The notes: generated by a model from the sequence alone, not told the origin. 64,000 nucleotides of DNA from Cepaea nemoralis (GCA_014155875.1 JACEFZ010026865.1:636501-700500), one strand, 5' to 3'. Counted from the stretch's first letter, positions 10,441 to 23,439 are shown. Program-made: numbers and translations.

Positions 10441-10689
10441 TTAGAAGTCAATTTTCTCACACTGGTGTTCTGTTATGGGTGCAGGTTCAGATCTCTTACA
10501 CTCCAGATCCAAAGGAGAAAACTTGGGACAAAAGTCTCTTGTTTGCTGATTGAAGAAACAGTCCCTGGATACTCAAGAAAACAGCCAAGAAATGGCATGT
10601 TGAAAGGTTAGATGCAGCTGATCTTGGTACCCCCAGGAGTGAGAAAGAGGAATTTAGATATGCAGAATAAGCTTTTTGCATAAGCACTG

Positions 10690-10893
10690 TGGCCCCCATG
10701 GTGAAGGGGTTATGGGCGCGATTCGTAATCCCGTATACCCTGGTTTGAAACACAGCGATGCTGGTTTTTTCTAAAAAGGTATAGGTGCCGGTCGTTCAGA
10801 AAACAGTTGCAAAATACTCAACGTTAAACTTGCCCAGGAATCACGAGCAGCCAAAATGCTGGGGTTGACTGCTATATCCTGTGAAGGACATGC
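10690..10893 (+). mobile_element. SINE-A copy (+)
   Basis: Head catggtgaaggggttatggg (A-box region), ttcgtaatcccgtatacc, B-box region tggtttgaaacacagc, core and 3' end gtgaaggacatgcaac. The head-to-tail order defines the sense direction of the family. Confidence 0.85.
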
Positions 10894-10899
10894 AACTAA

Positions 10900-11680
10900 A
10901 TGTTTTAACTGCATAGCGCAAATTACCTCCCGACTTATCCTCTCCTGGAAATATATATTTCCCCCACAAACTGTAATTTAAAAGGGTTTACACAAATATT
11001 TACATACAGTTAGAAATATGGAAGAACTATGAGTTTTAGCAAACTCCCACTGTATGTATTAACTTTTCATAATCATTCAACAGAATGTATGATATGAATA
11101 AATCGAATGTGTTGTAATGTTAATATGATGATGATGATGATTCTAGTTGATGTTTTGATATGCTGGTGGTAAGCATTAAGAGAATGATGTATGATCAAAT
11201 GGTATATACACCATGTAGAAAATAAAATGTGCATAACTTATTGGCACAACAGACGAAAAACCTGAGTTCATGCTCCACTGTGAGGCACATTGCACATTCA
11301 GCTTGCAAGATTTCCAATGGGTTCTTGCACGAGGATCAGCCGCTCCATTATGTGAGTGGATTGCTCCTATGAAAGCTGTCATGAAACAAATAAGAATGGG
11401 TAGTATCCATCTGTCTTCACATCTCATAACATATATTCACGTAACATATATTCACATAAACATATATGTCAGAAAAAACATGTTGGATTTCTCCAAATTA
11501 TCACATACAACAATGAGAAAAGAGTTTTCATAGTTATACCATAAAGGCTAGAGCTGGAACAAAAAGCAACAAAGAAAATCCAGAAGCTGAAGTTTGGAAG
11601 AGTACACAGAAACAACAGAAAACTAAAGCAGACCTTCACAACAGAAGACAATTGATAAACAATCTATTGGTATTTTTGTT
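10900..11680. other. Intron 1 sequence, nothing recognised
   Basis: AT-rich, with a short GAT run near 11124-11142 and a small direct repeat (acatatattcac, near 11429 and 11445). No gene recognised. Confidence 0.5.
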
Positions 11681-11686
11681 TGTGCT

Positions 11687-11895
11687 GTCAACATCAGCAT
11701 CTTTCAGCTGATTGTTGATTTCTTGGCAAGATTACGCGCAGTAGTTTGCCATTGCTTTCTGAGCAGCCGGCTCACATACCCTGTAAGTTACAGACGCGGA
11801 GAGAACCGCTACCAGTTCTCGCACATGTCACGTTATTTACGAGTTTACATGGGATTACGGAGAAAGTCACTAACCTCTAGGCCAGGGAGTATTGC
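11687..11895 (-). mobile_element. SINE-A copy (-), diverged
   Basis: Holds tgttgatttcttggcaag, gcagtagtttgccattgc and a degraded tRNA-like head ending near ccagggagtattg. Confidence 0.65.
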
Positions 11896-11899
11896 CTGA

Positions 11900-12950
11900 G
11901 TTTACAGGTAGGAATTCTGCTTTTAGACTCTTTACTGATGTTGGGCGAAATGAGACTGTAATGTCTCACCAGAAAGCTTCCCGGGTAAGCTATAATGTGC
12001 TTGTATCCGAATTTTTGTTGGCAATGCCCATGGGTTTAATACTGTTTTCATCCCTAACGTGATTTTCTTCTAAACTCCTCCCCTTTTCACTTTGGATGAT
12101 TACCTCGACGTCTCGTGTCCAGTATTCTTTAACTCCTCCTCTACTTTCACTATGGACTAGTTTCACCTGTAAGTCTTCTTTTTACCGGCCACACAATGCA
12201 TCTGATACATGCTTTGGCCACTGCTCGGAGATGCAATCGATGTTGTGCAATACATTCCAATCTGCTGTCTACACTCACCTTCCCTGTTTGTCAACATTTT
12301 AACTATTTATCTGTGTTTGGAAAATAGGTGTCAGGCTCCAACCATCGTCTATAAGTTCACACATTTGTCTGGTTGAAAGTCTCTCCTCAGTCTGGACTTC
12401 CGCAACATGTTAACTGGTGTATTTCAGCATTTTGTGAAGTAGGAATTTCGCACCTCTAAAACCTCTTCACCTAGACTGGTCACGAATGAGATTTTACAAC
12501 CTTTTCAGAAAGCAGACTGATTACTTTTGTGCATGGGTGGTTCTTCTGGGCACAATTTTGCTTCATAAAATTGTAAATGCCAAGCAGGGTGGTGTTTTAT
12601 TTTCCAATCTTCTCATTCCTCTTGATTGTTTATTCCTTTCTTGTGGGATGAGAAATAAATTCTGATATTGCCCTAGCCTTTCGTCACACTGATTCTATTT
12701 CTCTTCTCCATGAGTTTTTAGGTCTAGCTCTATTTTATTTGCTTTTTGGGTTCCAGGCTCTGAGTTTTCTAGTTATACTATTCTCTGAGAATTGCTGAGT
12801 TAGACACCCACTACTCAGACAGGCAGAAATTGCTCCCAATGGAGACAGGAGCAGACATTTTATTATTCTCACATGGGCAATTTTATAATTATGTTGAAAG
12901 TTTGTAATAGTAATACTTTATAGCTTTGTATTCTGTTGTATTTAAAATTG
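11900..12950. other. Intron 1 sequence, nothing recognised
   Basis: No exon or protein signal recognised. 12700-12780 has pieces shared with the LINE-end-like repeat near 62560 (tttgcttt.tgggttccag). Confidence 0.45.
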
Positions 12951-12955
12951 TTTAG

Positions 12956-13075
12956 GCCCTGCTGCTGGATGTGGTGGAGTGCTGCGGCAGTCTAGCGGAA
13001 GAATTACATCTCTGGATGCAGATGGTGATGGACGTTATGAGGACCAAATGAATTGTGAATGGCTAATATTTGTCA
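12956..13075 (+). CDS. Exon 2: N-terminal part of CUB-B
   Basis: The acceptor is AG 12954-12955, the donor gtaagt from 13076. Two bases complete the Gly codon split from exon 1, giving the linker GPAAGCGG with Cys1. The exon then carries the first strands and MNCEWLIFV with Cys2, and ends in phase 1. In place of the usual SPNYP turn it has a DADGDGRYEDQ segment, so this CUB is somewhat divergent, yet its spacing of Cys1 to Cys2 is normal. The next exon fits in phase. Confidence 0.88.
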
Positions 13076-13097
13076 GTAAGTGGAAATTAACTATGTT

Positions 13098-13205
13098 TTT
13101 TCTTCTGTTGTCCCTTATTCCCCATTGGGGTATAGGCCTCAACCCACTCACTCCAAGCCTTCCAGTCCTTAGCTAACCCACAGGTCCTCCCCATATTGTT
13201 CATTT
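13098..13205. repeat. Dispersed repeat (LINE-end-like), copy 2
   Basis: cttctgttgtcccttattcc then ggcctcaacccactcactcc; same family as 10335-10440 and 62435-62600. Confidence 0.55.
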
Positions 13206-13209
13206 CTGT

Positions 13210-13345
13210 TTATTCTTCTCTTCTGGAATGCATGCTGGAGAGACACTTTTGGCAGGCTGTGGAGTGAAAAGAGACCGAGGCATATGGAATAAAACCGGTG
13301 CCCTGAAGTGCTGATCTTCTCATCTTTAAACCCCTTTTAAACTTC
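13210..13345 (-). repeat. Dispersed repeat E (-)
   Basis: gctgtggagtgaaaagagac, cgaggcatatggaataaaac and ccggtgcc match the complement of the repeat at 15255-15600 and 1195-1325, and the same strand at 35530-35845. Function unknown. Confidence 0.6.
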
Positions 13346-13721
13346 TTTTCCCATGTGTTTTTAGATATTTCTGGGTGAAAAGGAAAATAGTCTGTCACCC
13401 GGAACTCCTTGTGACTGTCTCCGCATCATGCCATATCTCTTCTAGAAGTTCCTCCTTCCACCTGGTTGGCTTGGTTATTCTGTTTTCTTTATCTTTGGAC
13501 TTGTTTATTATTTGTTGGATTTTGCAGCTATAGTTTTTGTATGTACGGGGTGATGAAGCCAGCCCCACATGCAACCCTCCTTCATGGCTTCTTACAACCT
13601 GCATGGTAAGTTACAGTGTGATACTGTCGTTTGCTTACTTTCAGGGTCACAGGAACACACATGCAGAACCCCCTGAGCTGGCTCTTACGACATGCGTAGC
13701 ATTGTTTAATCATGCAGATTG

Positions 13722-14580
13722 TTGTTTGACGCAAGTTTTGATGATAGTGATTCTGATTTAAAGAGTATTTTGAAAAATTCTGATATTGATAGTGTGAGAA
13801 GTAATGTAGTTATTCAGTTAAATTATTTAGCAGGTGGTGATAGAGAAAGAAAACTCTGGCCACATACAAATAGATAATATGACCATTAAAAGAACAGAAA
13901 CATACAAATACCTGGGTACAATCTTCAACTGCTCCAACATAATAAGGGAAGAAATACAAACTAGAATCAACTCTGGAAATAAGATATACTATACACTACA
14001 ACATCCGCTAAAATCAAATGTGCTATCTCGTAACACCAAAATCACAATTTTCAAAACACTGATTAGACCAGTTGTGCTGTATGGCTCCGAAACCAGGAGT
14101 ACATTTAAAGGAGACGAAGCCTTGTTACAAACCTTTGAGAACAAAGTCTTAAGACACATCTTTGGGCCCATTAGGGATACACAAAGTGGAGAGTGAAAAG
14201 AAGAAGCAACAAAGACATTTATGATTTGTTTAAGTCCCGGCTAATCACTGGTATCATGAAGGCTAATAGACTGCAATGGCCGGGGCATATAGAAAGAATG
14301 AAAGATAATATGGAAACAAAACTCGCTTACACTCTGGAAATAAACGACTGTAGACCCAGAGGTTGACCAAGAATATGGTGGAGAAATAATATACATACAG
14401 ACCTACAAACACTTGGAGTCAGCGACAGGCAAGAGAAGGTCAGCCAGAGAGACGAATGGAGACGGCTTGTATCTGCAGTAAAGAATCTCAATGGCTCGGA
14501 ATGGTGAAGAAGAAGAAGAAGAAGATAGAGAAAATAAAACTGACAGTGAAAGTTCAACATCATATGATGATATGTGTTAA
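13722..14580 (+). other. Small acidic open frame interrupted by a LINE
   Basis: 13722-13848 reads an Asp/Ser-rich frame (FDDSDSDLKSILKNSD...). When the LINE at 13849-14523 and one copy of its target duplication are removed, the frame runs on at 14534 (NKTDSESSTSYDDMC) to a TAA at 14578-14580. About 58 codons, no recognised family. It could be the edge of an old coding element rather than a host exon. Confidence 0.3.
13849..14523 (+). mobile_element. LINE, 5'-truncated, with 10-bp TSD
   Basis: Perfect duplications gatagagaaa lie at 13839-13848 and 14524-14533. The open frame to 14196 reads RTETYKYLGTIFNCS, then KTLIRPVVLYGSETRS and NKVLRHIFGPIRD, the thumb and C-terminal part of a LINE reverse transcriptase. 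The rest is frame-broken to a (GAA)n tail. 675 bp long. Confidence 0.88.
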
Positions 14581-14589
14581 ACTATGTTT

Positions 14590-15250
14590 CCTCTAATGGG
14601 CCACATTTCTGCCTCTAAGTTTATTTTGCCTATCACAGATAAGCTGAGCAGTATTTAAATATGTATAACTAAATAGAAAATAGTGTATTGGTTCTCATTC
14701 TAATAAGTACAAAACAGCCCAGTGTTTTCCTGACTTTTTCCCTTTTGTGTGAAAATGATATGCTTCACAGTATGATGTTATAATTATATTCTGATACTGA
14801 TAGTACTGAGTGTCAGTTCTTGTGATGTTTATGAAGATATGTGTTGTATTTATATTTATTAACTGAATTTAACTGGATTATCTTCTCAAAATGAGAGAAA
14901 TTTGCCTTGTTAAGTGAAAATTGTGAATTATGTACCTTTTTTTTGTCAATACATATTTGATAACTTAACATTATTTGAATGATTTTTTAAACTATAGTTA
15001 AAATATCATTACCCATCTTCCCTTTGCAGCCACCCTTTAATATGATATTTTATAAAACAAGCCTGCTGCCATATAAACAGCTTTTAAGTCATAACTGTGC
15101 CACACCACTACTTCCAATTTTCCTGCCATTTTTGTGTGTTCTAAAACTACTTTCTGTTTGGTGCTGAATCTGTTAAGAAAAACAGTTAGTTAGTTAGTTA
15201 GTCGTGGTTCCAACTTCATGGCAAAGGGTCATCCCCATTATGCTCAATTT
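14590..15250. other. Intron 2 sequence, nothing recognised
   Basis: AT-rich, with a short GTTA run at 15186-15202. No gene seen. Confidence 0.5.
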
Positions 15251-15254
15251 CTGT

Positions 15255-15600
15255 GCCAATGAATATACAAAATGCTCCTCACTGCCCCATGTGAACAATG
15301 GAATAAACAGGAGTCTCGGCAAGCCAACAGCCTGCACAGGTACACTGTACATAATGCCACCACCAGAGTGCCAACACTAAAGTCCTCCACGAAAAACACA
15401 GTTCATCGTCGATGGAATTCAATTACCCGGGTTTTATCCCACAAGTCTCTTTCCACAGGGCGACCCGCCAAAAGCGCTGCACAAAGCACAAACTCTGTAA
15501 CTCCAGCAAAAGAAACAGGGGTTAAAGTCAAGAGGATCAATTTCATTGCACTGGGTTCTATCCCATAGGTTTTTTTTCTGCAGAGCCAAAGATGATGACC
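15255..15600 (+). repeat. Dispersed repeat E (+), longest copy
   Basis: Includes caagccaacagcctgcacag, gttcatcgtcgatggaattc, cgggttttatcccacaag and aaagcgctgcacaaagcac. Complementary to 35530-35845; shorter pieces at 1195-1325 and 13210-13345. No coding signal. Confidence 0.7.
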
Positions 15601-16083
15601 GCCTCTTTCTGATGTTTGTGATTAGTTGTCTTTGTGTCTTGGCTACTTTCGAAACATTTAAATTACTCATTTTGGTTGTCTAAGGAATTTTCAGCATTCT
15701 TCTATATAGCCATGTTTCTAAATTCTATTCGGATATTTTTGTGTGCTTATTATTGCCCGGGATTTACAGCTATGTATTAAAACTGGTTTTATGAAACATG
15801 CAAGAATTCTTTCTATAACTTTCAGTGACAAGTATTTAATACATAAGATGATTTTCATTTTATAAAATGCAGTTTTTGCTAGCACTAATCTGAACTTTAA
15901 TGTATGATATGAATAACTGAGGATGTGAATGAGATACATGAATCAATGACAACAGAACCTGAACCTTCATGAGATGAAATTGTATGGGCAATAAAAGTGT
16001 ATGGGCAATTCGCTTGACAGCACTTCTCAGCGCTATCAAGCCAACACACCTTATAATTTCAAGCTACCTGATACGGGGGAGAA

Positions 16084-17254
16084 TGGCACGCAAAAACTAT
16101 AAAAAAGCACAGCCAAGCAAGATGTGTAGCGTGGGAGCCGCCAAGACCGGACAGAAGACCAATGTGAAACTACCTGTAAGCTGCAGTAAAGACCACGTAA
16201 CTACAGTCAACTCAACTGAAGCTACCATGATTCAGACCGAGATCAGCCCACCACAGACAAGAGCCAAAACAGCCGAGAAGGAGGAGGAGAAAGACACCAG
16301 AGCCGGCAACACCAACTCCAAGACAGCCAAATGGGTGGTAAAACGTGTCCAAGTGGAGCTATCAGATGACAAAATTCTAAAACAGCTGCATAAAGAAAAC
16401 CGCCACATCAGAATCCTGAAGGCACAGCGGATCAACACCTACTCAGGGATCCCTACAACGCTGGCGGTCTGACGTCTGAGGGTTGTGAGATCCCACAACA
16501 GGTGTCGATAAAACAAAGACTACAACAGCCCGAGGGATTTATACCCAAGATCACCCAATGCTCCAGATGCCAGAGGGCCGGACACAGCAGAGCACTATGC
16601 CGCAGCAAAACTGACATCTGCCGCTACTGCGCCGAGCATCACGCTTTCAGTGAGTGTCCGTTAGCCAAGCTGGACGTGGACTTCAGGGCGCCTAACAGGA
16701 AACGTAAGTGCGCCAACTGCAGGGGACATCACGGAGCTCGATACCTGGGTTGTCCGTACCCCCAAAGACACAGGGATGTGTTGAGAATCGCCACTGTCAC
16801 CAAGACTCCATTTAAAGACGCAATGCGGAGGTGCGAGACAGCCACGGGCATCTCGCAAACTGAAAGAGAACGGCTGCAGAGGGAGATTGACGAGTTGAAG
16901 AAACAAGTCAAGCTGCTACAAAGACCGGCACCTACCAGCGACATTGAAAAGATGCTTGCCGAAATTAAAGAGACCCAGAGAAACATAAAACAAGAGGTGG
17001 AGCACATGGCGCTGACAGTAAAGAAGAATGAAGAGATACTACGGGCAATTCAAGATGAGAGAAAACTACTAAAATTTGAGAAAGAGTCAACCCAAGCTAA
17101 AACAACCAAAGTCGCGGAAAAGAACACAAAAAAACCAAAGGATGATGACTGGGTAGAGAGCATTGAAAAGCTAATTGATACAATACATAGAGGAGGAAGC
17201 AAAGAGACGCAAAATAAAGCCAAGACTAAACAACAGCAAAACCTCAAGAAGTAG
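16084..17254 (+). pseudogene. LINE ORF1 with three zinc knuckles, frameshifted
   Basis: An N-terminal frame (from about 16084 to 16472) is basic and ends near a weak RRM-like stretch. A frame change near 16473-16501 leads to an open frame to 17254 with CSRCQRAGHSRALC (CX2CX4HX4C), CRYCAEHHAFSEC (CX2CX3HX4C) and CANCRGHHGARYLGC (CX2CX3HX6C). This triple set is typical of ORF1 of I/Jockey/R1-type LINEs. A coiled-coil-like, Lys/Glu-rich part follows (from about residue 120 of the second frame). The element stops near 17480 with no reverse transcriptase of its own, where an RTE remnant begins. Confidence 0.85.
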
Positions 17255-17484
17255 CCAGCATCCCATTCACAGCTACGAATAGTTTCAAGGGAAAGCCAAC
17301 CTTCAACTAAACGGTGACATATTAGACGAGCCAGAAGCCAACAATGACAGAAGAAACTGCCTCAAAACACACAAAAGGAAAACTTGCCAGCCAGCTTTTC
17401 ACTGGCACGCAGAGAAATAATAATCCATGCACCATGAACCACCGCTATTATAACCGATGCCGCACGGGCTGGTTGAATCAAGGT

Positions 17485-18965
17485 GGAAAGTTTTTTTGTT
17501 TTTTTCGAAATTGGAGCTGGAGGAGAAAAGAACCTGAAGAATGGTAAATCGCCAGCTGAACTAATTAAAGCAGGAGGTGAAGAGAGCATACAAATCTATC
17601 ACTCATTATGTAAAAGATATGGAAATCCGGTATATGGCCAACAGATTGAAAAAGAACTGTATTCATTCCAGCACCAAAAATGATAAACTGAAAGTATGCA
17701 CCAACTATAGAACTGTTGCCCTGATCAGTCATGCAAGTAAAATTCTGCTAAAAATCATAATAGGAAGACTTCATAAGAAAACGGAAGAATAGATTAACGT
17801 GGTTCAAGCTGTATTTAGACAAGGAAGAGGAACAAGAGATCACATACACAATGTGTGTTTAATAATAGAGAAGTGTAGAGAATTTAATGTAAACCTATTC
17901 TCATGTTTGTGGATTATTCAAAAGCATTTAACTGTACAACATCAGAAACTGGGAAATGATGAGGCAAATAGGCTTTCCATCACATATAGTTCAACTCATA
18001 AAAATGCTCTATCTAGACCAACAAGCAGCAGTTAGAATAGATGGCGAGGCATCAGATTTGTTTGACTTCAAGAAAGGAGTCCGTCAGGGCTGCGTGCTGT
18101 CACCCTATTTGTTTAACCTGTATGCCAAAAATATAATGAGAAATGTCAGAGATGATATAACCATGGAGCAATATGATGCCCTAAATATTGGTCATCATGA
18201 AATACCAGAGATTCGATATGCTGATGATACAGTATTATTATAATCCACATCACAGAATGGTATAGAAAAACTAATTGCCTCAATCCAAAAGAATAGTGAA
18301 AATCACAACCTATATCTTAACATTGCAAAAATAAAGATAATGCATACAGATAAAACCACTATGGAGAAAGAAATATATGTTAATGAGGAAAGATTGGTGG
18401 TGGAAAATTTTTAATATCCTGGGTCAATAATTACCAACAATGTTGACACAATGAAAGAAATTAAAAGACAAATATCTATTGCTTTTCAAAAACTAAAACA
18501 ACTGAATAAACTGTGGCGGGGGACAAATAGAACAAAAAAATTTGATTTTTAAGAGCATACATCTTTCCCATTGCAATATACGCCAGTGAGACCCGGACAC
18601 TTAATAAACAAGCTGAACAGCGCATAAATGCCTTTGAATATAAATGTCTTTGAGTATAAATGCCTTCGAGTATAAATGTTATATGAATATTGAAAAGGTT
18701 GGCTACTGAAGACCACAAAACAAAGAAAATTTAAATATTTTGGTCACCTGAAACATCAAAGTTTGGAGAGAACAATAATGGAGGAGTATATGCCTGAAAA
18801 GAGAGGAAGAGGAAGGCCAAAGAGAAGATGGGTCCCGTTTGTGGCAGATGATCTCCACATGGGTGTATCGGATGTGGGACATCTTGCTCATGACAGAGAA
18901 GTATTCTGGAAAATTGTTATGGGTGCGAGGTTGTGCAAAGAACATACTACTGAATGAATGAATGA
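17485..18965 (+). pseudogene. RTE-type LINE: reverse transcriptase to 3' tail, many breaks
   Basis: It starts in the RT domain (LKNGKSPAELIKAGGEES), continues with NYRTVALISHASKILLKII, RQGRGTRDHI, then the frame 17956-18243 with QQAAVRIDGEASDLF, GVRQGCVLSPYLFNLYAKN and RYADDTVLL (catalytic YADD). The C-terminal RGRGRPKRRW lies at about 18810 and the 3' end is a GAAT tail near 18950-18966. Several stops and frameshifts. A second copy of its 3' end is at 37505-37965. Confidence 0.88.
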
Positions 18966-19039
18966 ATCTGTACTTTATATCTGTGATGCATCTTCAATCT
19001 GATGTTATCCATGTGCCTAGGTATTTGAATTTCTACACT

Positions 19040-19560
19040 TTCCCCATCATCATCATCATCATCATCTTCCACTTCTGCCATCAAGCGTCGTGGGGAGGAA
19101 TAATTTGCGTTCCAGCTCCCAGTGGACAGCACTGGATAGTGTCATTCTGTGTGGTTGTACAATGTCTCTGATGTCGTCAATCCATTTTCTTCTTGGACGT
19201 CCTCGTGGTCTCGTCGCAGATGATCTTTGATGTAAGGCCAGTGATGGTAGTTGCTGTTGTTGCATTCTAACGACATGGCCAAACCACTTGATCTTCTGTC
19301 TTTCAATAAATGTGGCACAAGGTGTTGATCCCACTTGCCCCATAATAACTCCATTTATGTTAATTGTACATTGGTACAGTCTGTTTCTTTGATATCACCA
19401 TTACTTTTGTCCCCTTGTTATTCAAGCTAAGGCCCATTTTCTTTTTCAGTTTCTACAACCACTATATCTTTTGTTTCCTGTAGTGCCTTCTGACTTGTTG
19501 CTATCAAGATGGTATCATCAGCATAACATAAGTTATTTATATTATGTCCACCTGTGGCAA
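19040..19560 (-). pseudogene. LINE remnant (-): YADD box and C-terminus
   Basis: In minus reading it begins near 19560 with NNLCYADDTILIATSQKALQ, then after a deletion reads FIERQKIKWFGHVVRMQ and TRPRGRPRRKWIDDIRD, ending in a (GAT)n tail at 19042-19066. The join between the two parts suggests an internal deletion. Confidence 0.8.
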
Positions 19561-22060
19561 AATTGGTGGGGATTTTCAGAAGTTCGGGTGCGTCACGGCC
19601 TAGTTGAATGTACTATCACTGGCGGGTCACCCCAAATAGTCAGAAATTGACTTGGGACAAAATCTATATGGCTGAAATAAAGATTACGCCCCTGAATATT
19701 AAAGAGTACAGATACAAGTGGCTCGTAAACAAAAAAGGAAATCAGCTGGTCTTGATATTTGCCAAGGAGTGGGAAGGAGAAGGTTAAATGAACTAGGTTT
19801 AAGTCTATGAATTGACTACCAGCCCAGTGCCAGTTTTACACCTGACATTTCCCCTCCCTGTTGTCTAAATAATCCCCCACCAATGTACACACGCAAAAAC
19901 ATATGCACAATTGGAAAATAACAGATAACTATGAGTTTAAAACAAACTAATTACTATCAATATTGTTCAATGGTTATCATGATGATGTTGATGAAATCAT
20001 ATAGGTTTATGACATATAACAATCATGTAAGTTAAATGATGAATAGTTAACACATAACTCAAAAGTTTCTTGTATCCTGTCTGGATCTGTGTCCGGGTTA
20101 CAAGTGAGATATGCGACAGTAGGGTTCTGCTTAGGTTCAGTAAACACCTATGCTCCAGTAAGATTAGCCCACCAGTGTTCTGGTCACCTGCCAGCCGTGA
20201 TGCTACCTGATCATTCCTCGTTCTTGAGATCTATATGTAGGCACTCTTGTTGAGAGCTTGGAAGAGATAATCAAGAATGTGTATTATCTAGTTCTACATC
20301 AGTACAATCCTAAGTAATACATACAATCTATCACCCCCACATACAATGACCAGTCTGGCCGAGTCTCTCTTCCAGCTTTACTGTGTTCACTCTCCTCCTA
20401 TCTCCCTCTATACCTCTCTATTACTGTTGACTCTGAGAAGGACTTTTCCAGTCTAACACGCCTGTAGTTACAAATCCTGCCATCCCTTATAATGTCCCGT
20501 CATGAGGAATGAAATTTTCTAAGTACATTTCACTAATTTGGATACCCAGTTCCTTACAGCCGCTCCATTCAGACTTTGGTTTTGCAGATCAAAGGGTAGG
20601 TAGTGGTGTCATAAGAATACCTGGGCTTAAGTGCTGTGATCAGTCTCTGTGAGTTACGATGCATGCTCGTACACCACACACTGGAAGGGCTAAGCACCAT
20701 ATACCCAATACCAATTGTGGGTAAGGTCTGCACCACTACACCTCTGCTTCAAGCACAATCAATAGACAGTATGTCAATGTATGCTGTGCATACGAACAAA
20801 ATGGCATAACACTATTCATATCGGTAGGTTTGCATATAACAAATAAATATATCCAACATATACTTAAACATTATACACATACAGGTATTCCTACCTAAGT
20901 AGTATGAATACAAAAAAGGTAGTAATATAATTATCTACAACAAACTGAGAAACTAATAATTTCCATACGGGACAAACAGCTGACAATACCAAAAAAAGTC
21001 TGCTGAATGCATGTCCAGAAGAGTATAACGAAAATTATGCCTAGAAACATGAGTATAAACATGCCTACAAACATCAATTGAACATATGCATATCATGACA
21101 GTCTTACTTGTTAATAAGCATGATATAGTAAGACAACTATACAGGCACGAGAGAAAATATTAGCTTTCATTGAAAATAACCAGAGTCAGACATCGGCTGA
21201 AAGTCAGTACATCTAAAAGACTTTTGCATAGTTACTAAGATTCATAGGGATATCTAAACAACCTAAGAATCAAACATATGAATACAGAGCATATATATTG
21301 AGATAGTTCATACCTGTTCAAATATCTGACTTAGTCAGATACAGATACTCCCCTAGCATATATACTGTTTGTTAATTGCTCTTATCTTATCTGCTGGTGT
21401 GGTTCTCACCATTTACTGTGGTAATCTCCTGCCGGCCATAGCCAGTCTGTGCAATTTCAATTCACACAGTCATGTTTTAATTGGCAGCCCTCAAGCTATT
21501 TCACAAGGCAGTCAGCCTTCGCAGTCAGCTGGATGTCTGGGCCTTGGAACTTCTACCTGCATTAGTTTCATGCCTGGCCGGTTTTAATTGCCGGCCGCTC
21601 GTCATTTTCACATTCCATTGAGCAATTAGACTGTGAGGTTGACAACGCTGGGATAACACCCACTGCTTGTCTAACAATAGCTGCGTCCTTGTAAGTAATC
21701 TTATGTCACGGCTCAGTGGTCTTGTACAATGCTTGTAATAACCTTGCCCCAGCTTCTTTATCAAAGAGAATGCCATTCCTTCTTCTGTCATTCATCCCCT
21801 GTTTTTGTGGAATGAGAGACAGTCTGGTGAAATCGGGGTATTCCGTGACAGGGATGACTGCAAAGATACCACTGCACTGATCGAAGATTATCCACCAACT
21901 ATTACCCATTGGAAAGTTCTGTGTCCCCATAGAACTTGATACAGATTACTTACCTCGAAACAGTAGTTATGCTCATCATAGGCAACAGAGAAGTCATTAA
22001 CCTTCTTTGGTCCGTTCTGGTCCGGGAGGACAGACTAGGATCACTAGGTTTAAGTTGTGG
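19561..22060. other. 2.5 kb without a recognised gene
   Basis: AT-rich, no long open frames. It should hold the 5' part of the gypsy element if that were complete, but no LTR or gag-like frame matching 30284-30750 was found, so the gypsy appears 5'-truncated or rearranged. Confidence 0.45.
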
Positions 22061-22078
22061 CTTCCTCCCTTATGAAAA

Positions 22079-22633
22079 TTGGAACACACTGTAACTTTCT
22101 CAGGTAACATCGAGAAATACCCACTTACATGGCCATATATTGACACCCCATTTCTCACAGGAAAGGTTAAATGTGCAGCACTATTCAATCCATGTTGCGA
22201 CATAATCGTTGGTTACCTTCCTGAGGTAAATGATATGCCACATGACAGTGTAACATCTGCTGTCAAATGTATTGATGATAATGCAACATCATCTCCAACT
22301 GAATGTATTGTTGAGAATGTGTTATCATCAAGTGAGTGTATGTTTGCTAATTCAGTAATGTCATCACAGGAATGTAATGAGTTAAATGTTTCATCATCCT
22401 GTCATGTTGTTGACAATTCTAACGCAGTAACTAGATCTGCTGCAAAAGTGCAAGAACAAATCAATCAAACTGAGGCATTAGAAATGCGAAGCCCAGTGAT
22501 ATTACCTCCTAAAACCATGAGGGAAAATTTCATAACAGCCCAAAAGGCTGATTCATCATTGCACAAATATTTTAATCGTATAGGCCAAAAGCCACAATTG
22601 ACAAAGAATGCTAGATGGCATTTTGCTCTAAAA
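22079..22633 (+). pseudogene. Gypsy pol fragment: end of protease region and linker
   Basis: The frame reads LTWPYIDTPFLTGKVKC, CCDIIVGYLPEV (the closing I.G..P motif of gypsy proteases), a variable linker, then AVTRSAAKVQEQ and a stretch ending NARWHFALK just where the hAT inserted. The catalytic DTG is not seen. The frame resumes after the hAT as DGILTRYYTKGT. Confidence 0.7.
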
Positions 22634-23130
22634 CAGTGGTTCTCAATCGGTGGGGAATTCCCCCCCCCCCCCCCAGGGGGGAATTTGAGGGTTTCCAGGG
22701 GGGGAATGAAGACATTGTCAAATTGGCTTCAGGACCACACAAAACATGATCGGGATATTAAGCGTACTCATGACGTTAAATCCCCCGATTATTTCAAGAT
22801 CGCGTTAATACAAGAACCGATTACTTGATATTGTTTTCCCTCCATAATATACGGTTCTTTTCCTTCTACCTAGCCTCTATGATTTAGGTTGCCGTATTTT
22901 ACCAGAGATTTTATTTGCGGTAACCTACGTTTTTTTGTTATTGCTTCTCGGTTTTAATGAGGTTTAGAGTACTCATCATGTTAAATTTCCTGATTATTTC
23001 AAGATCGCATTAAAACAGAAACCTATTACCGAGATCCCTCCATTGTTTACGAATCTACACGTCTCAGCTTTTCAAATTATTATTTTTGCGGAGGTAAGGA
23101 TGACTGTCTTTTTAAGACGTAAGTTGACTA

Positions 23131-23132
<2 letters not shown>

Positions 23133-23201
<69 letters not shown>
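23133..23201. repeat. (TA)n tract at the SINE-A 3' end
   Basis: About 70 bp of TA, abutting the 3' end of the minus-strand SINE-A. Confidence 0.97.
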
Positions 23202-23203
<2 letters not shown>

Positions 23204-23436
23204 CATATCCTATTTACAGGGCATTGCAGTCAACACCAGCATTTTACAGCTGCTGTTGATGTCTTGGCAAGTTTTATGTTCAGTGGATTGCTTATGCTTT
23301 CTGAACGTCCGGCTCACATACTTTTCCATAAGAAACTGATGCAACGCGATCCGCTGTCGAATCTCGCACAGCTGTGTTTCGTACCTGGGTATACGGGATT
23401 ACGAACAGCGTCCTTAACTCCTTCATCAGGGAGACT

Positions 23437-23439
<3 letters not shown>
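23202..23439 (-). mobile_element. SINE-A copy (-), full length
   Basis: Reads ttgcatatcc...tttacag, gtcaacaccagcattttaca, then the complement of the tRNA-like head (gggtatacgggattacgaac, cttcatcagggag). Confidence 0.85.

Noticed and set aside
22634..22828. C-terminal extension of the frame starting at 22079
   Set aside because: After 22633 the frame is in the hAT end (poly-Pro/Gly from C- and G-runs) and not part of the gypsy protein.
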